Shown here: in pieces, positions 17,988 to 28,115 of the stretch
Layout of the letters: the number at the start of each line of letters is the position of its first letter
Numbering within the stretch: position 1 is the first letter of the stretch
From: Nitrospinia bacterium
Lineage (GTDB): Bacteria; Nitrospinota; Nitrospinia; Nitrospinales; JAJDAT01
NCBI GenBank assembly: GCA_029261715.1
Contig: JAJDAT010000049.1
Coordinates: 186,001 to 250,000 of the forward strand
Direction: 5' to 3'
DNA: 64,000 nucleotides
Notes under the pieces: model-generated
Seen by the model: only the letters and a program-made list of their open reading frames with translations
What the model was told of the DNA's origin: nothing
Database searches by the model: none
Position numbers and translations under genes: made by a program

Positions 17988-18181
17988 ATAATTTCCAATT
18001 AATAAATGTGTCATAAAAAACAATGATTGAACGGATAGGAAACCGATGGGTTGACTTTATAAGATAAAAAATTAACAATATAATGCGGATTCTAGCGCGA
18101 TCAAAAAAGTTATAAACTTTAGTCAGTTTAAAGTTTATTTTTCTAGTTATTTTCAACTCTCAATTAGTTGGATTTCATTAA

Positions 18182-19477
<1,296 letters not shown>

Positions 19478-19642
19478 AAGTTTGTTTAGAAAGCTTTGCT
19501 TTCACTTTTCTAGTTTCAAAGAAATCTGACGAATTTGCGATTTAATCATAACGTTAAAATAATTCTTTTGAAGTTTGGACCTTTCAAAAATTTAGAATTG
19601 ATTGCACTTAAATTGATTTAGTAATGCAAAGGGATTCATTTA

Positions 19643-21349
19643 ATGTTGGTCTTTTGTATTCTGACATTTTCCTGCCTTTATTTTTACTTCATAGGTTATA
19701 GATTTTACGGCGGACTTCTGGATAAGGATGTCATTCAACCAGATGATTCTAAAGCTCCTCCTGCTATAGAGCAAAATGACGGAGTAGATTATGTGCCAAG
19801 TAAACCGTTAGTTTTATTTGGGCATAATTTCGCTTCGATAGCTGGAGCCGGACCTGTTATTGGTCCTATAGTCGCTATGCACCATTTTGGATGGGCCGTA
19901 ACCATTTGTTGGATCTTATTGGGTAATGTTTTTATTGGCGCTGTTCACGACTATGTAACTTTAATGGTCTCCGTCCGCAATCGTGGTAGTTCTATCGCCG
20001 ATATTGCAGAAGGTTCAATGGGGATGCATGCCAAAACTGTCTTTTCGGCGTTTTTATTGCTCGCAATGCTTTTAGTGATCGCAGTTTTTGGAGTTGTAGC
20101 CGCAAAAACTTTGATTGCTCAACCACAAACGGTTTTTCCTACCTTTGCAATTATTCCTATTTCGATTGTTATGGGATGGGCAATCTATAAAAAGTCGGCA
20201 AATTTAACCGTCGCTTCGATCATTGCGGTTTTATGTTTGCTGTTAAGTATTTATGTTGGTTTTAAATATCCAATTGAATTACCTCCAGAAATATTAGGTC
20301 TTTCTTCGTTTAAAATTTGGTTTGTTGTTTTATTAGCGTATGCGGCAATCGCTTCGGTAACGCCAGTTCAAGTTTTACTTCAGCCTAGAGATTACTTATC
20401 GACATATATTTTGTTTGGTTCAATGTCTTTAGGAATCATTGGTTTGTTATGGGTTCGACCGGAATTAAATACTCCTGCTTTTCTTGGCGGATACTCGGAA
20501 GGCCAGGGACCTGTTTGGCCAATGTTGTTTGTTTTGGTTGCTTGCGGGGCAGTATCTGGGTTTCATTCGCTAGTGGCTGGAGGTACGACTTCTAAACAGT
20601 TAGCAAAAGAGAGTGAAGGCCGTTTTATAAGTTATGGCGGCATGCTGACAGAAGGTGTTGTTGCAATCGTTACCGTTTTATTAGTTGGAAGCGGTTTGTA
20701 CTGGGTTGCTCCTGCTGGCGGTGTTGTCGATATGCAAACCTTAGGGTTTCGAGAGACTTTAAAAAGCGGTGGGTGGATTCTTGCTTTTGGCAACGGTTAT
20801 GGCAATGTGGTAAGCCAAATGTTGCCAATATTAGGATTCTCTATTTCTTCAATGATAGCTGTTTTGGCCCTAAATACTTTTGTGTTAACAACATTAGATT
20901 CTGGAGTTAGAATTACTCGTTTTATCACTCAAGAATCTATAGGAAAAAAATTACCTTTTCTTTATGATAAATATCTGGCCACTGGTATTGTTATTTTCTT
21001 AGCTTATTTAATTGGAGCTACCGATGGATGGCAAAAGATATGGCCTATTTTTGGAGCTACAAATCAGCTAATTGCCGCAGTGGCTTTGTTTGTTATTTCA
21101 TCTTATCTAATTGGAATTAGAAAGCCTGCAAAGTATACTTTATACCCCGCCGTGTTTATGATAGTTACAACTATTGGCGCTCTAGCTTGGCAAGGCTTTA
21201 AGTTTCTTTCCTCTCCTCAGCCAAATTACTTTCTTGGAGTGACATCCTTAATTCTTATTGGACTTGCAGTCTTTGTTGGAATTGAAGGATGGCGATCCAT
21301 TCGAACCAACCGCGTTGAAAACCTTCAGACAAGTCCATCTAAAGCCTAA
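19643..21349 (+). CDS. cstA: carbon starvation protein CstA-type transporter
   Basis: This 568-residue multi-pass inner-membrane protein of the CstA family (peptide or pyruvate uptake in E. coli) has the hallmark FGHNFASIAGAGPVIGP near residue 58, VFIGAVHDYVTLM, PVQVLLQPRDYLS, HSLVAGGTTSKQL and IFGATNQLIAAVAL. It is shorter than E. coli CstA (about 700 residues), lacking the C-terminal extension, as in many other phyla. The stop codon overlaps that of the convergent membrane protein gene by four bases. Confidence 0.93.
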   Translation: MLVFCILTFSCLYFYFIGYRFYGGLLDKDVIQPDDSKAPPAIEQNDGVDYVPSKPLVLFGHNFASIAGAGPVIGPIVAMHHFGWAVTICWILLGNVFIGAVHDYVTLMVSVRNRGSSIADIAEGSMGMHAKTVFSAFLLLAMLLVIAVFGVVAAKTLIAQPQTVFPTFAIIPISIVMGWAIYKKSANLTVASIIAVLCLLLSIYVGFKYPIELPPEILGLSSFKIWFVVLLAYAAIASVTPVQVLLQPRDYLSTYILFGSMSLGIIGLLWVRPELNTPAFLGGYSEGQGPVWPMLFVLVACGAVSGFHSLVAGGTTSKQLAKESEGRFISYGGMLTEGVVAIVTVLLVGSGLYWVAPAGGVVDMQTLGFRETLKSGGWILAFGNGYGNVVSQMLPILGFSISSMIAVLALNTFVLTTLDSGVRITRFITQESIGKKLPFLYDKYLATGIVIFLAYLIGATDGWQKIWPIFGATNQLIAAVALFVISSYLIGIRKPAKYTLYPAVFMIVTTIGALAWQGFKFLSSPQPNYFLGVTSLILIGLAVFVGIEGWRSIRTNRVENLQTSPSKA

Positions 21350-23046
21350 TTATTTAAAACTTGGGTTTGGGATTTTTGAATTTGAAAAGCTTGACGAATT
21401 CCTAACGCTGAAAACAATAGAAATATTATAAAAAGAACGCCCGCTTTTACTAGGATAGTGTTTGCATTTTCTGGATTATTAACCCATGTGTGCATCCACC
21501 AAACGTTGTAACGAAAATTCTTAGGTTCAATATTTTTTAATCTCCAGAGTTCATTCATACTAGCCCAAGGAGGATTAGAAAATATTTCAGAATATTCGGG
21601 GCTGTCTCTATAAAAAATCATTTTAGACATCCAAAGGTGCCCTGCAATTGGTGAAAATTCTGGGAAAAAGTGCAGTTGAAGCGAATCGTCGCGGATCGGC
21701 CATTTTGCATTAAAGAACTTTCCCTGGAATACCTCCACTTGGGATGCTGTTAAAATATAATGATTACTTTTTATGAGCACTCCCATTATTTGCACAAAGA
21801 TGGAAAGAATTATAATTGAGCTAACCAAAACTGTAGATTGCCAGCAATCTAAAATTCGCCTCCGAATATTAATAATTAATTGATCTATAAAAGGACCAGC
21901 TAGGAGTAAAAAAAACGGAGGCATACATGACCAATACCTCAAGCCCCAACACCAGTCTCCATGCCAGCCATACCAAGAGCTGTATATAGCTAGTGAACCT
22001 AAGATGATTGAAGACAGCATTAGAGTTTCTGGTTTGTTGTTTTCAAAACTTTTTTTCAACCCTGGGAAGGCCAGTAAACAAGCGGGGTTGTAAAAGAAAA
22101 ACCCTTTTCCAGAACTAAAAAGTTGCGCATATAGACCGGAAAGAAATGGCACATTAAATCCAAAGTAAGTATCTCTAAGATCATATGTACGGCTGTCTGT
22201 ATAACCTAGAGAAAGCCAGCTTCCGTATCGGATGTAGTTGTAATAAAGAATGCTGTATAGAGCCACGGCCAAAGGGACCCCAAACCAAATACTGGGAATA
22301 ATAGAAGCTTTGGAGAATATAGCGTTTTTATTTTCCGGTGTTTTTGAACAATATTTTAATAGATATAAAAAATACGCTCCAAAAATAGGGGCGGTATAAG
22401 CGGCGACGATTTTATCTAATATGGCAAACCCAATTCCGATTCCGGCAATTCCCAACCAAAAACTTTTTTGTGTATCTCGATAAGACAAAAAAGAAAATAT
22501 TGCTAGTAACCAACAAGTTGCTAAAGTTGGATCGGAAAAAAGTGTTTGGGAATAAGGCCAAATCATTGTGGCCAATCCGAGAATGAAAGTTAATAGAAAT
22601 GCGGTGTCGGTCCTTCTACCCAGTTTTATACAGATTAAAAAAAAGAGAGCGTTAGTCGAGGCTCCTGTCACCGCAGAAAGTGAAAATAAACGAAGCATCG
22701 CGTTTGTATATACTTCCCAGTGTTCAGTTTCCTTAGCCTCAAGAAAAGATTCAATAAGTGGGATTGCTAGCAATGATTGACCTAGTCCATATTTACTGAA
22801 CCCAGAAGCGAAAAAACCGTAAGAACTATAACGATCGTTATGATTCGCGTTTGGAGGGAGCCAGGAAAAACCGTAGTGAGATACTCGATCTGCTACGCCT
22901 AGTATTATTGCCTCGTCTCCTTCCGGCAATTCAGAGGGAACCGTTAATAAATAAAAACTAAAGAAAGCTAGCCAGATTAAGCTAGCTAACAAAATAATTT
23001 TATTATTTTTAGTAAACGGTTTTATTGATGAAAGTGAATTGGACAT
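21346..23046 (-). CDS. GT-C-like polytopic membrane protein (tandem paralogue B)
   Basis: This 566-residue protein has about ten transmembrane helices. An acidic pair in the first external loop (GDEAIILG, D44/E45) and the loop motif WYGWHGDWCWGLRYWSCMPP near residue 360 resemble lipid-carrier-dependent glycosyltransferases of the GT-C superfamily (GT39/ArnT-like). The substrate is unknown. It is clearly paralogous along its full length to the adjacent upstream gene, from which it is separated by 23-26 bases, so it arose by tandem duplication. Confidence 0.75.
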   Translation of the reverse strand: MSNSLSSIKPFTKNNKIILLASLIWLAFFSFYLLTVPSELPEGDEAIILGVADRVSHYGFSWLPPNANHNDRYSSYGFFASGFSKYGLGQSLLAIPLIESFLEAKETEHWEVYTNAMLRLFSLSAVTGASTNALFFLICIKLGRRTDTAFLLTFILGLATMIWPYSQTLFSDPTLATCWLLAIFSFLSYRDTQKSFWLGIAGIGIGFAILDKIVAAYTAPIFGAYFLYLLKYCSKTPENKNAIFSKASIIPSIWFGVPLAVALYSILYYNYIRYGSWLSLGYTDSRTYDLRDTYFGFNVPFLSGLYAQLFSSGKGFFFYNPACLLAFPGLKKSFENNKPETLMLSSIILGSLAIYSSWYGWHGDWCWGLRYWSCMPPFFLLLAGPFIDQLIINIRRRILDCWQSTVLVSSIIILSIFVQIMGVLIKSNHYILTASQVEVFQGKFFNAKWPIRDDSLQLHFFPEFSPIAGHLWMSKMIFYRDSPEYSEIFSNPPWASMNELWRLKNIEPKNFRYNVWWMHTWVNNPENANTILVKAGVLFIIFLLFSALGIRQAFQIQKSQTQVLNN

Positions 23047-23069
23047 TGCTCTAATAAGAAACTCGCGTT

Positions 23070-24743
23070 TTACTTTTTACGGTCGATTAAATTTTGCTGG
23101 CGAAAAGCCTGTGTTATTCCGATACCTAATAGCGTAAAAAATAATGCGAAAAGCGTTCCTACTTTGATTGTTATAAGAGAACTTTTTGGTGGCGTTACTT
23201 TTGATGAATTTAACCACCAAATATTAAGTTTGAACTTTTCGTCTCGGACATCTTCAGGTTTCCAAAGAGAATTGAGACTGATCCAGGGTGGATTTTCGTA
23301 AGTTTTTTGGTGCTCAGGAGTATCTCGATAATATATTGTCTTCATCATCCAAAAATGGCCGGCAATTGGCGAAAACTCTGGAATGAAATGGAGCTGGAGA
23401 GAATCGTCTCGAATAGGCCAATCCAAGTCAAAAAACTTTCCCTTAAAAACTTTCGCATTTGATGCCGTTAAAATGTAGTCGTTACTTTTTATTGAAGTCC
23501 CCAATATTTGAACTCCGAAAGATATTACAACTAATATCGAAGCTAAGCTTACTGTAGGCAAAAAAACTGAACTTTTCGATTTAATTTTTATTATTAAATT
23601 ATCCAGAAAAGGGCCAGCTATGAGTAGGAAAAACGGCGGCATGCAAGATAGAAAGCGTAATCCCCAGCACCAATCTCCATGCCATGCAAACCAAGAGCTA
23701 TAAATTGCGAGAGATCCGCCTATCAGAAAAGCTATTAAGATAGTTTCCGCTTTATTTTTCAGAAAGCTATTTTTCCAACCTAAGAAGATTAATAGGCAGG
23801 ATGGATTGTAGAAGAAAAATCCTTTTCCAGAACTTAAAAGTTGTCCATGCAAACCGGCTAAAAACGGGACGTTAAACCCAAAAATGGTATCTCTTGCATC
23901 GTAGCTATTAAAGTTGGAGTATCCGAATGAAAACCCCTGACCAAAACGGACATAGTTGTAATAAAGAAACAAACCTATCATAAGAAATAGGGGAGTCAGG
24001 AAACAGAATATAGGGAATGCAATATATTTGGAGAGGAAAGGAGTTCCGGAGTTACTTTTTAAATGTTGTTTCCAAAGAAGGTGTAGGAAATATAAAGTAA
24101 ATAAAGGGATAGCGTAAGCAGCGACAACTTTATCTAAAAAAGCAAAACCGATCGCCGCTCCAGCGACTCCTAAGAAAACTTTTTGATTCGTGTCTCGAAA
24201 ATGTAAGAGCGAATAAATAGCCAAAAGCCAACAAGTAGCTAAAGTGGGATCAGAAAACAAGGTTTGAGTATAAGGCCAAACCATAGTAGTTGTTCCCAAG
24301 ATCAAAACTAAAATAAATGCCGAATCTAGACGTCTTCCAAGTTTTAAGCAAATGAGAAAAAAAAGCATGTTAGTTGTAGCCCCTATTGAGGCGGGGAGTG
24401 AATACAATCTTAACATTGCGGATTTGAATTCTTCTGGATCTTTCGCTTTTTTTGCGTCAAGGAACGCTTTTGTTACTGGAATATCAAGTAAGGATTGTCC
24501 TATTCCATATTTACTGAAACCAGATTTAAAAAAACCATAAGAACTAAAGCTCTCTAATTCTCCGACATCTTGAGGTAGTTCTGAAAAACCAAAATTAGCG
24601 ATCCGATGTCCAACTCCTAGTAAAATAGCTTCGTCGCCTTCTGGCAATGAGGCTGGCGCGGTAAGTAAATAAAGACAAAAATAAGCCGTCCAAATTGTAA
24701 CCGCGAGAAAAGGAACTTGAAATTTTTTTAGGATGGAGATCAT
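23070..24743 (-). CDS. GT-C-like polytopic membrane protein (tandem paralogue A)
   Basis: This 557-residue paralogue of the next gene shares the GDEAILLG loop, the SGKGFFFYNPSCLL block and the WFAWHGDWCWGLRFLSCMPP motif. About ten transmembrane helices fit a GT-C glycosyltransferase or related membrane enzyme acting on a periplasmic acceptor. I use the ATG at 24743 rather than the in-frame TTG at 24752; neither has a strong ribosome site. It follows the spermidine-synthase-like gene by about 90 bases on the same strand. Confidence 0.74.
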   Translation of the reverse strand: MISILKKFQVPFLAVTIWTAYFCLYLLTAPASLPEGDEAILLGVGHRIANFGFSELPQDVGELESFSSYGFFKSGFSKYGIGQSLLDIPVTKAFLDAKKAKDPEEFKSAMLRLYSLPASIGATTNMLFFLICLKLGRRLDSAFILVLILGTTTMVWPYTQTLFSDPTLATCWLLAIYSLLHFRDTNQKVFLGVAGAAIGFAFLDKVVAAYAIPLFTLYFLHLLWKQHLKSNSGTPFLSKYIAFPIFCFLTPLFLMIGLFLYYNYVRFGQGFSFGYSNFNSYDARDTIFGFNVPFLAGLHGQLLSSGKGFFFYNPSCLLIFLGWKNSFLKNKAETILIAFLIGGSLAIYSSWFAWHGDWCWGLRFLSCMPPFFLLIAGPFLDNLIIKIKSKSSVFLPTVSLASILVVISFGVQILGTSIKSNDYILTASNAKVFKGKFFDLDWPIRDDSLQLHFIPEFSPIAGHFWMMKTIYYRDTPEHQKTYENPPWISLNSLWKPEDVRDEKFKLNIWWLNSSKVTPPKSSLITIKVGTLFALFFTLLGIGITQAFRQQNLIDRKK

Positions 24744-24835
24744 CGGGGTCAAGAATAAAAAATATCGATAGGATATTAGGAGAAGATTGGAAAGTTAACT
24801 ATATAATGGAGCGGCACTTTATAGCTATTTTTTAA

Positions 24836-25738
24836 TTAATCTGGGTTGTGATTTACGATTGCATAGGGACGGGGTTCCCCATTATCAAGATTATTCTTTT
24901 TAGCCGCTTCCTTGAGTTGGTTTTTTTGAAAATTATCTTTAAATATAAATGCCATTCTTTCTAAAGCCTCGTTTGGAACAAACATTTCAGCAATAGCTTC
25001 TAATGACGTTGAAAATGAATGTGTTTCCATCAGTTTTATTGATCTAGCCTTGAACTCATTTTCTTGGACCCTTTTGTCGGATTGTGTTGCAAATAAAAGA
25101 GTAGATATTTTGCCAGGGTCTTCAAAAAGATAAATTTGCTGGAATATTTCTGAAAAAGTCTTCAAATCATTTGGTTTTAAAGCGTTGCTTTGCCCGTATA
25201 AATTAGAGGCGACAACACCTCCTGGAGCAAGAATTGATTTGATTTCTTCGTAAAATTGAAGCGTTTTAAGGTGGAAAGGCACAGAACCGCTTTTAAAAGC
25301 GTCTAAAATAATGAAGTCGTATTTTGTCTTTCCTATTTGATTTTGGATAAAAAGTCGACCATCAGCTTCATGAGTTTTTATCTGTTCTGTTTCTTTTAGA
25401 AAGAAAAACTTTTTTGAGACTTGAATGACCCCTTTATCAACATCAACGGCGTCAATTTTTGCATTGGGAAAATAATGCGAAAAGTAATGCGGTACAAGTC
25501 CGCCGCCAACTCCAATGACTAAAATTTGTTTAGGAGAAGGCGTAAAAAACAGTCCAGCCAATAATAACTGCGAATAGGTCATTCGAGGAGTTATTAAATT
25601 TTTTGTGGAAATTCTACTTTGCAAGAAATAATCGTTAGGACCTTTGAACCATAGTTCGCGGATATCATCATATTCAATTACAACAATATAATTGAAAGGC
25701 GTTTTGTCGGTGTAGATGATCTTTTTTTTTGAACTCAT
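24836..25738 (-). CDS. spermidine synthase-like (SpeE-fold) protein
   Basis: This 300-residue Rossmann-fold protein of the aminopropyltransferase/methyltransferase class has a nucleoside-binding loop VIGVGGGLVPHYF near residue 95, an acidic residue at the end of beta-2 (IDAVDVDKG), ADGRLFI and DFIILDAF. The substrate segment lacks some features of true polyamine synthases, and many such proteins are uncharacterised. It could make a polyamine or act on another small acceptor. Two GT-C-like genes lie downstream on the same strand. Confidence 0.75.
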   Translation of the reverse strand: MSSKKKIIYTDKTPFNYIVVIEYDDIRELWFKGPNDYFLQSRISTKNLITPRMTYSQLLLAGLFFTPSPKQILVIGVGGGLVPHYFSHYFPNAKIDAVDVDKGVIQVSKKFFFLKETEQIKTHEADGRLFIQNQIGKTKYDFIILDAFKSGSVPFHLKTLQFYEEIKSILAPGGVVASNLYGQSNALKPNDLKTFSEIFQQIYLFEDPGKISTLLFATQSDKRVQENEFKARSIKLMETHSFSTSLEAIAEMFVPNEALERMAFIFKDNFQKNQLKEAAKKNNLDNGEPRPYAIVNHNPD

Positions 25739-26416
25739 TCGAGAAAATGACCAGAATCTTATTAGAGGTATTAAAACCTAAATCCATGATTGGGAAAAGG
25801 ATAAAAGGAAATACCACAATTAGTGCGATAGAGGGCCTACCATTTGCCTTGTTGAAATAGCGTGATTAATCGTAGGTTTGTGAGGTGTTAATCGCGATAA
25901 GTGCGAATCGTGAAAAACGAACTTTTCCCGAAAATTATAACACTTACCTGCGATAAATTAGAAATAAGCTACTTCTTTAAATCGTTTAAAAAAAGTTAAT
26001 TCAAAAATGAGAATCTAAAAATTAAGAAATATCTCAGAATTGGAGCGGCAACTTAATTCAAAATATTGAATCAAGCCTAGTTTATCAAAGGTATTAGTTT
26101 TTTGCTGAAGCCAAAAAGGTTTGGCGCCGAATCTGCCTCTTAAAGTATGATTTGCTAATAAAAATTGAGATTGGAGAGATTTTTGGAAGGCCGTTTCTAA
26201 TTTTTCAAAACTCGTTTTAAACCATTTGAATATATGTTAAATTGATAAACACGGATTTTTCGATTTTGGGACCATTAAATTTGAAGATCTCTTTCAAATT
26301 CAACAGCAAATGATAAAGCAACCTCTCTATTTCTTGATAAACTTGGGTTTGCTGGGCATAAAGACAAATAAAACAAATAACTAAAGATTGTAAGCCGCTT
26401 GTCGGGAGGGAAGTAG
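25739..26416. other. 678-base spacer upstream of pckA with no intact gene
   Basis: Between the divergent spermidine-synthase-like gene and pckA there is no intact gene. The part nearest 25740-26010 is AT-rich and must hold both promoters, but no convincing -35/-10 pair or operator stands out. The part from 26015 to the pckA start holds two overlapping open frames on the minus strand, described separately. A strong ribosome site (GGGAGGG) lies at its right edge. Confidence 0.5.
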
Positions 26417-26432
26417 ATGAAAGGGAAAGCAA
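26015..26432 (-). pseudogene. possible frameshifted remnant of a small gene (two overlapping minus-strand frames)
   Basis: One minus frame is open 26432-26217 and ends ...INLTYIQMV. A second frame, shifted relative to the first, is open 26236-26015 for 73 codons. It has no start codon of its own but a protein-like composition (FEKLETAFQKSLQSQFLL, RGRFGAKPFWLQQK). One frameshift near 26217-26236 would join them into a protein of about 140 residues. No family is recognised. Chance open frames in AT-rich spacer DNA are the main alternative. Confidence 0.25.
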
Positions 26433-28081
26433 AGAAACACAAGGTAGGATTGGGCCACCACGGTATTAAAAACGTAAAGGAAATTTTCTGGAATTTAACT
26501 ACACCAGAGCTTTACGAACACATTATCAAAAATGAGGAAGGCCATTTATCCCATTTAGGTCCAATTGTTGTAAGTACTGGGGAACATACCGGTAGAGCCG
26601 CAAATGATAAGTTTTTTGTACAAGAGCCTTCCAGTCAAGAAAATATAGCCTGGGGCAAAGTAAATAAAGGGTTTACGCCAGAAAAGTTTGACGCTTTATA
26701 TTCCCGGGTTTTAGCTTATATACAAGGTAGAAACTTATATGTCCAAGATTGTTACGCAGGAGCTGATAACAGCCATCGTCTTCATATAAGAGTTATTACC
26801 GAAACGGCATGGCATAGTTTATTTTCTCGAAACCTTTTCATTCAAATTAAAGACGAAGAGAAACTACAATCTCACAATCCTGGGTTTACCATAATCAATG
26901 TCCCGGGATTTCATGCGGTTCCTGCCATTGATGGAACGAATTCAGAGGTTTTTGTTATTGTAGATTTTGGCAAGCAATTGGTTCTTATTGGAGGAACCAG
27001 CTATGCGGGAGAAATCAAAAAATCTGTATTTACGATTTTGAACTATCTGTTACCAAGCCGCGACAAAGTATTATCAATGCATTGTTCCGCAAATATGGAT
27101 GACGATGATAATACAGCTATATTTTTTGGTTTGTCTGGAACCGGCAAGACAACTCTTTCCACTGACCCGAATCGAAAGTTGATCGGCGACGATGAACATG
27201 GATGGAGCGATAATGGTGTTTTTAATTTTGAAGGCGGTTGTTACGCAAAAGCAATTCGGTTATCGGCAGAAGCGGAGCCAGATATTCATCAGTGTACCCG
27301 TAGATTTGGAACCGTTTTAGAAAATGTGGTTATGAGTGAAACCCGTCGTTTAGATTTAAACGACGCAAGTTTGACGGAAAATACTAGAGCGGGATATCCA
27401 ATTTCGCATATTCCTAACGCTGAATTATCAGGATTGGGAAAACATCCGAAACAAGTTCTGATGTTAACATGCGACGCTTTCGGAATTATGGCGCCAGTGT
27501 CAAAGTTAACTCCTGATCAAGCTATGTACCATTTTCTTTCAGGTTATACGGCAAAAGTGGCGGGAACGGAAAAAGGTTTGAGCCGAGAACCTTCGGCAAC
27601 CTTCAGTACTTGTTTTGGTGCTCCTTTCATGGTTTTGCATCCTACTGTTTACGCTAACCTCTTAGGAGAAAAAATCGCAGAGCACGGTGTTGACTGCTGG
27701 TTAGTAAACACTGGTTGGACTGGAGGACCTTATGGGGTTGGCAAAAGAATGGAAATTGCGCATACCAGAGTTATGGTTAATGCGATATTAGACGGTAGTC
27801 TAAATGAAGTAGAAACATTTACTGATCCTATTTTTGGATTGGATATTCCAGTTTCTTGTCCGGGAGTTCCGGATGAAGTGTTGAATCCAAGAAATACCTG
27901 GAAGCGTCCTGAAGATTACGATCAAAAAGCTCGTGAATTAGCCGGCTTATTTATTGAAAATTTTAAAGAATATGAAAATTTCGTAAGTAAAGAGGTTAAA
28001 AGCTCAGGTCCTAAAATGTTATCTTCAGCTTCAGGTAAAACGTCTACAGGTAAAATTAAAAAATTAAGACGTAATTCTTAG
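26417..28081 (+). CDS. pckA: phosphoenolpyruvate carboxykinase (ATP)
   Basis: This 554-residue enzyme converts oxaloacetate + ATP to PEP + CO2, the gluconeogenic entry step. Seen here are the STGEHTGRAANDKFFV block, CSANMD, the kinase-1a P-loop GLSGTGKTTLS (near 238-248), the metal loop LIGDDEHGW, the GGCYAK segment and NTGWTGGPYG. A Lys/Ser-rich tail (KTSTGKIKKLRR) extends slightly past the usual end. GGGAGGG upstream supports the ATG at 26417. A hairpin with a T run follows directly and ends the transcript. Confidence 0.97.
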   Translation: MKGKAKKHKVGLGHHGIKNVKEIFWNLTTPELYEHIIKNEEGHLSHLGPIVVSTGEHTGRAANDKFFVQEPSSQENIAWGKVNKGFTPEKFDALYSRVLAYIQGRNLYVQDCYAGADNSHRLHIRVITETAWHSLFSRNLFIQIKDEEKLQSHNPGFTIINVPGFHAVPAIDGTNSEVFVIVDFGKQLVLIGGTSYAGEIKKSVFTILNYLLPSRDKVLSMHCSANMDDDDNTAIFFGLSGTGKTTLSTDPNRKLIGDDEHGWSDNGVFNFEGGCYAKAIRLSAEAEPDIHQCTRRFGTVLENVVMSETRRLDLNDASLTENTRAGYPISHIPNAELSGLGKHPKQVLMLTCDAFGIMAPVSKLTPDQAMYHFLSGYTAKVAGTEKGLSREPSATFSTCFGAPFMVLHPTVYANLLGEKIAEHGVDCWLVNTGWTGGPYGVGKRMEIAHTRVMVNAILDGSLNEVETFTDPIFGLDIPVSCPGVPDEVLNPRNTWKRPEDYDQKARELAGLFIENFKEYENFVSKEVKSSGPKMLSSASGKTSTGKIKKLRRNS

Positions 28082-28090
28082 GACAATAAT

Positions 28091-28115
28091 AAAAGAGAAG
28101 TCTTTTCTCTTTTTT
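28091..28115 (+). terminator. intrinsic terminator of pckA, overlapping the pdxA start region
   Basis: A perfect 9-bp A/G-rich stem (AAAAGAGAA, 28091-28099, with TTCTCTTTT, 28105-28113) has a five-base loop and ends in a T run. The stem is AT-rich, so termination may be partial. It reaches into the proposed TTG start of pdxA at 28114, so read-through or an internal start seems needed for pdxA. Confidence 0.6.
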
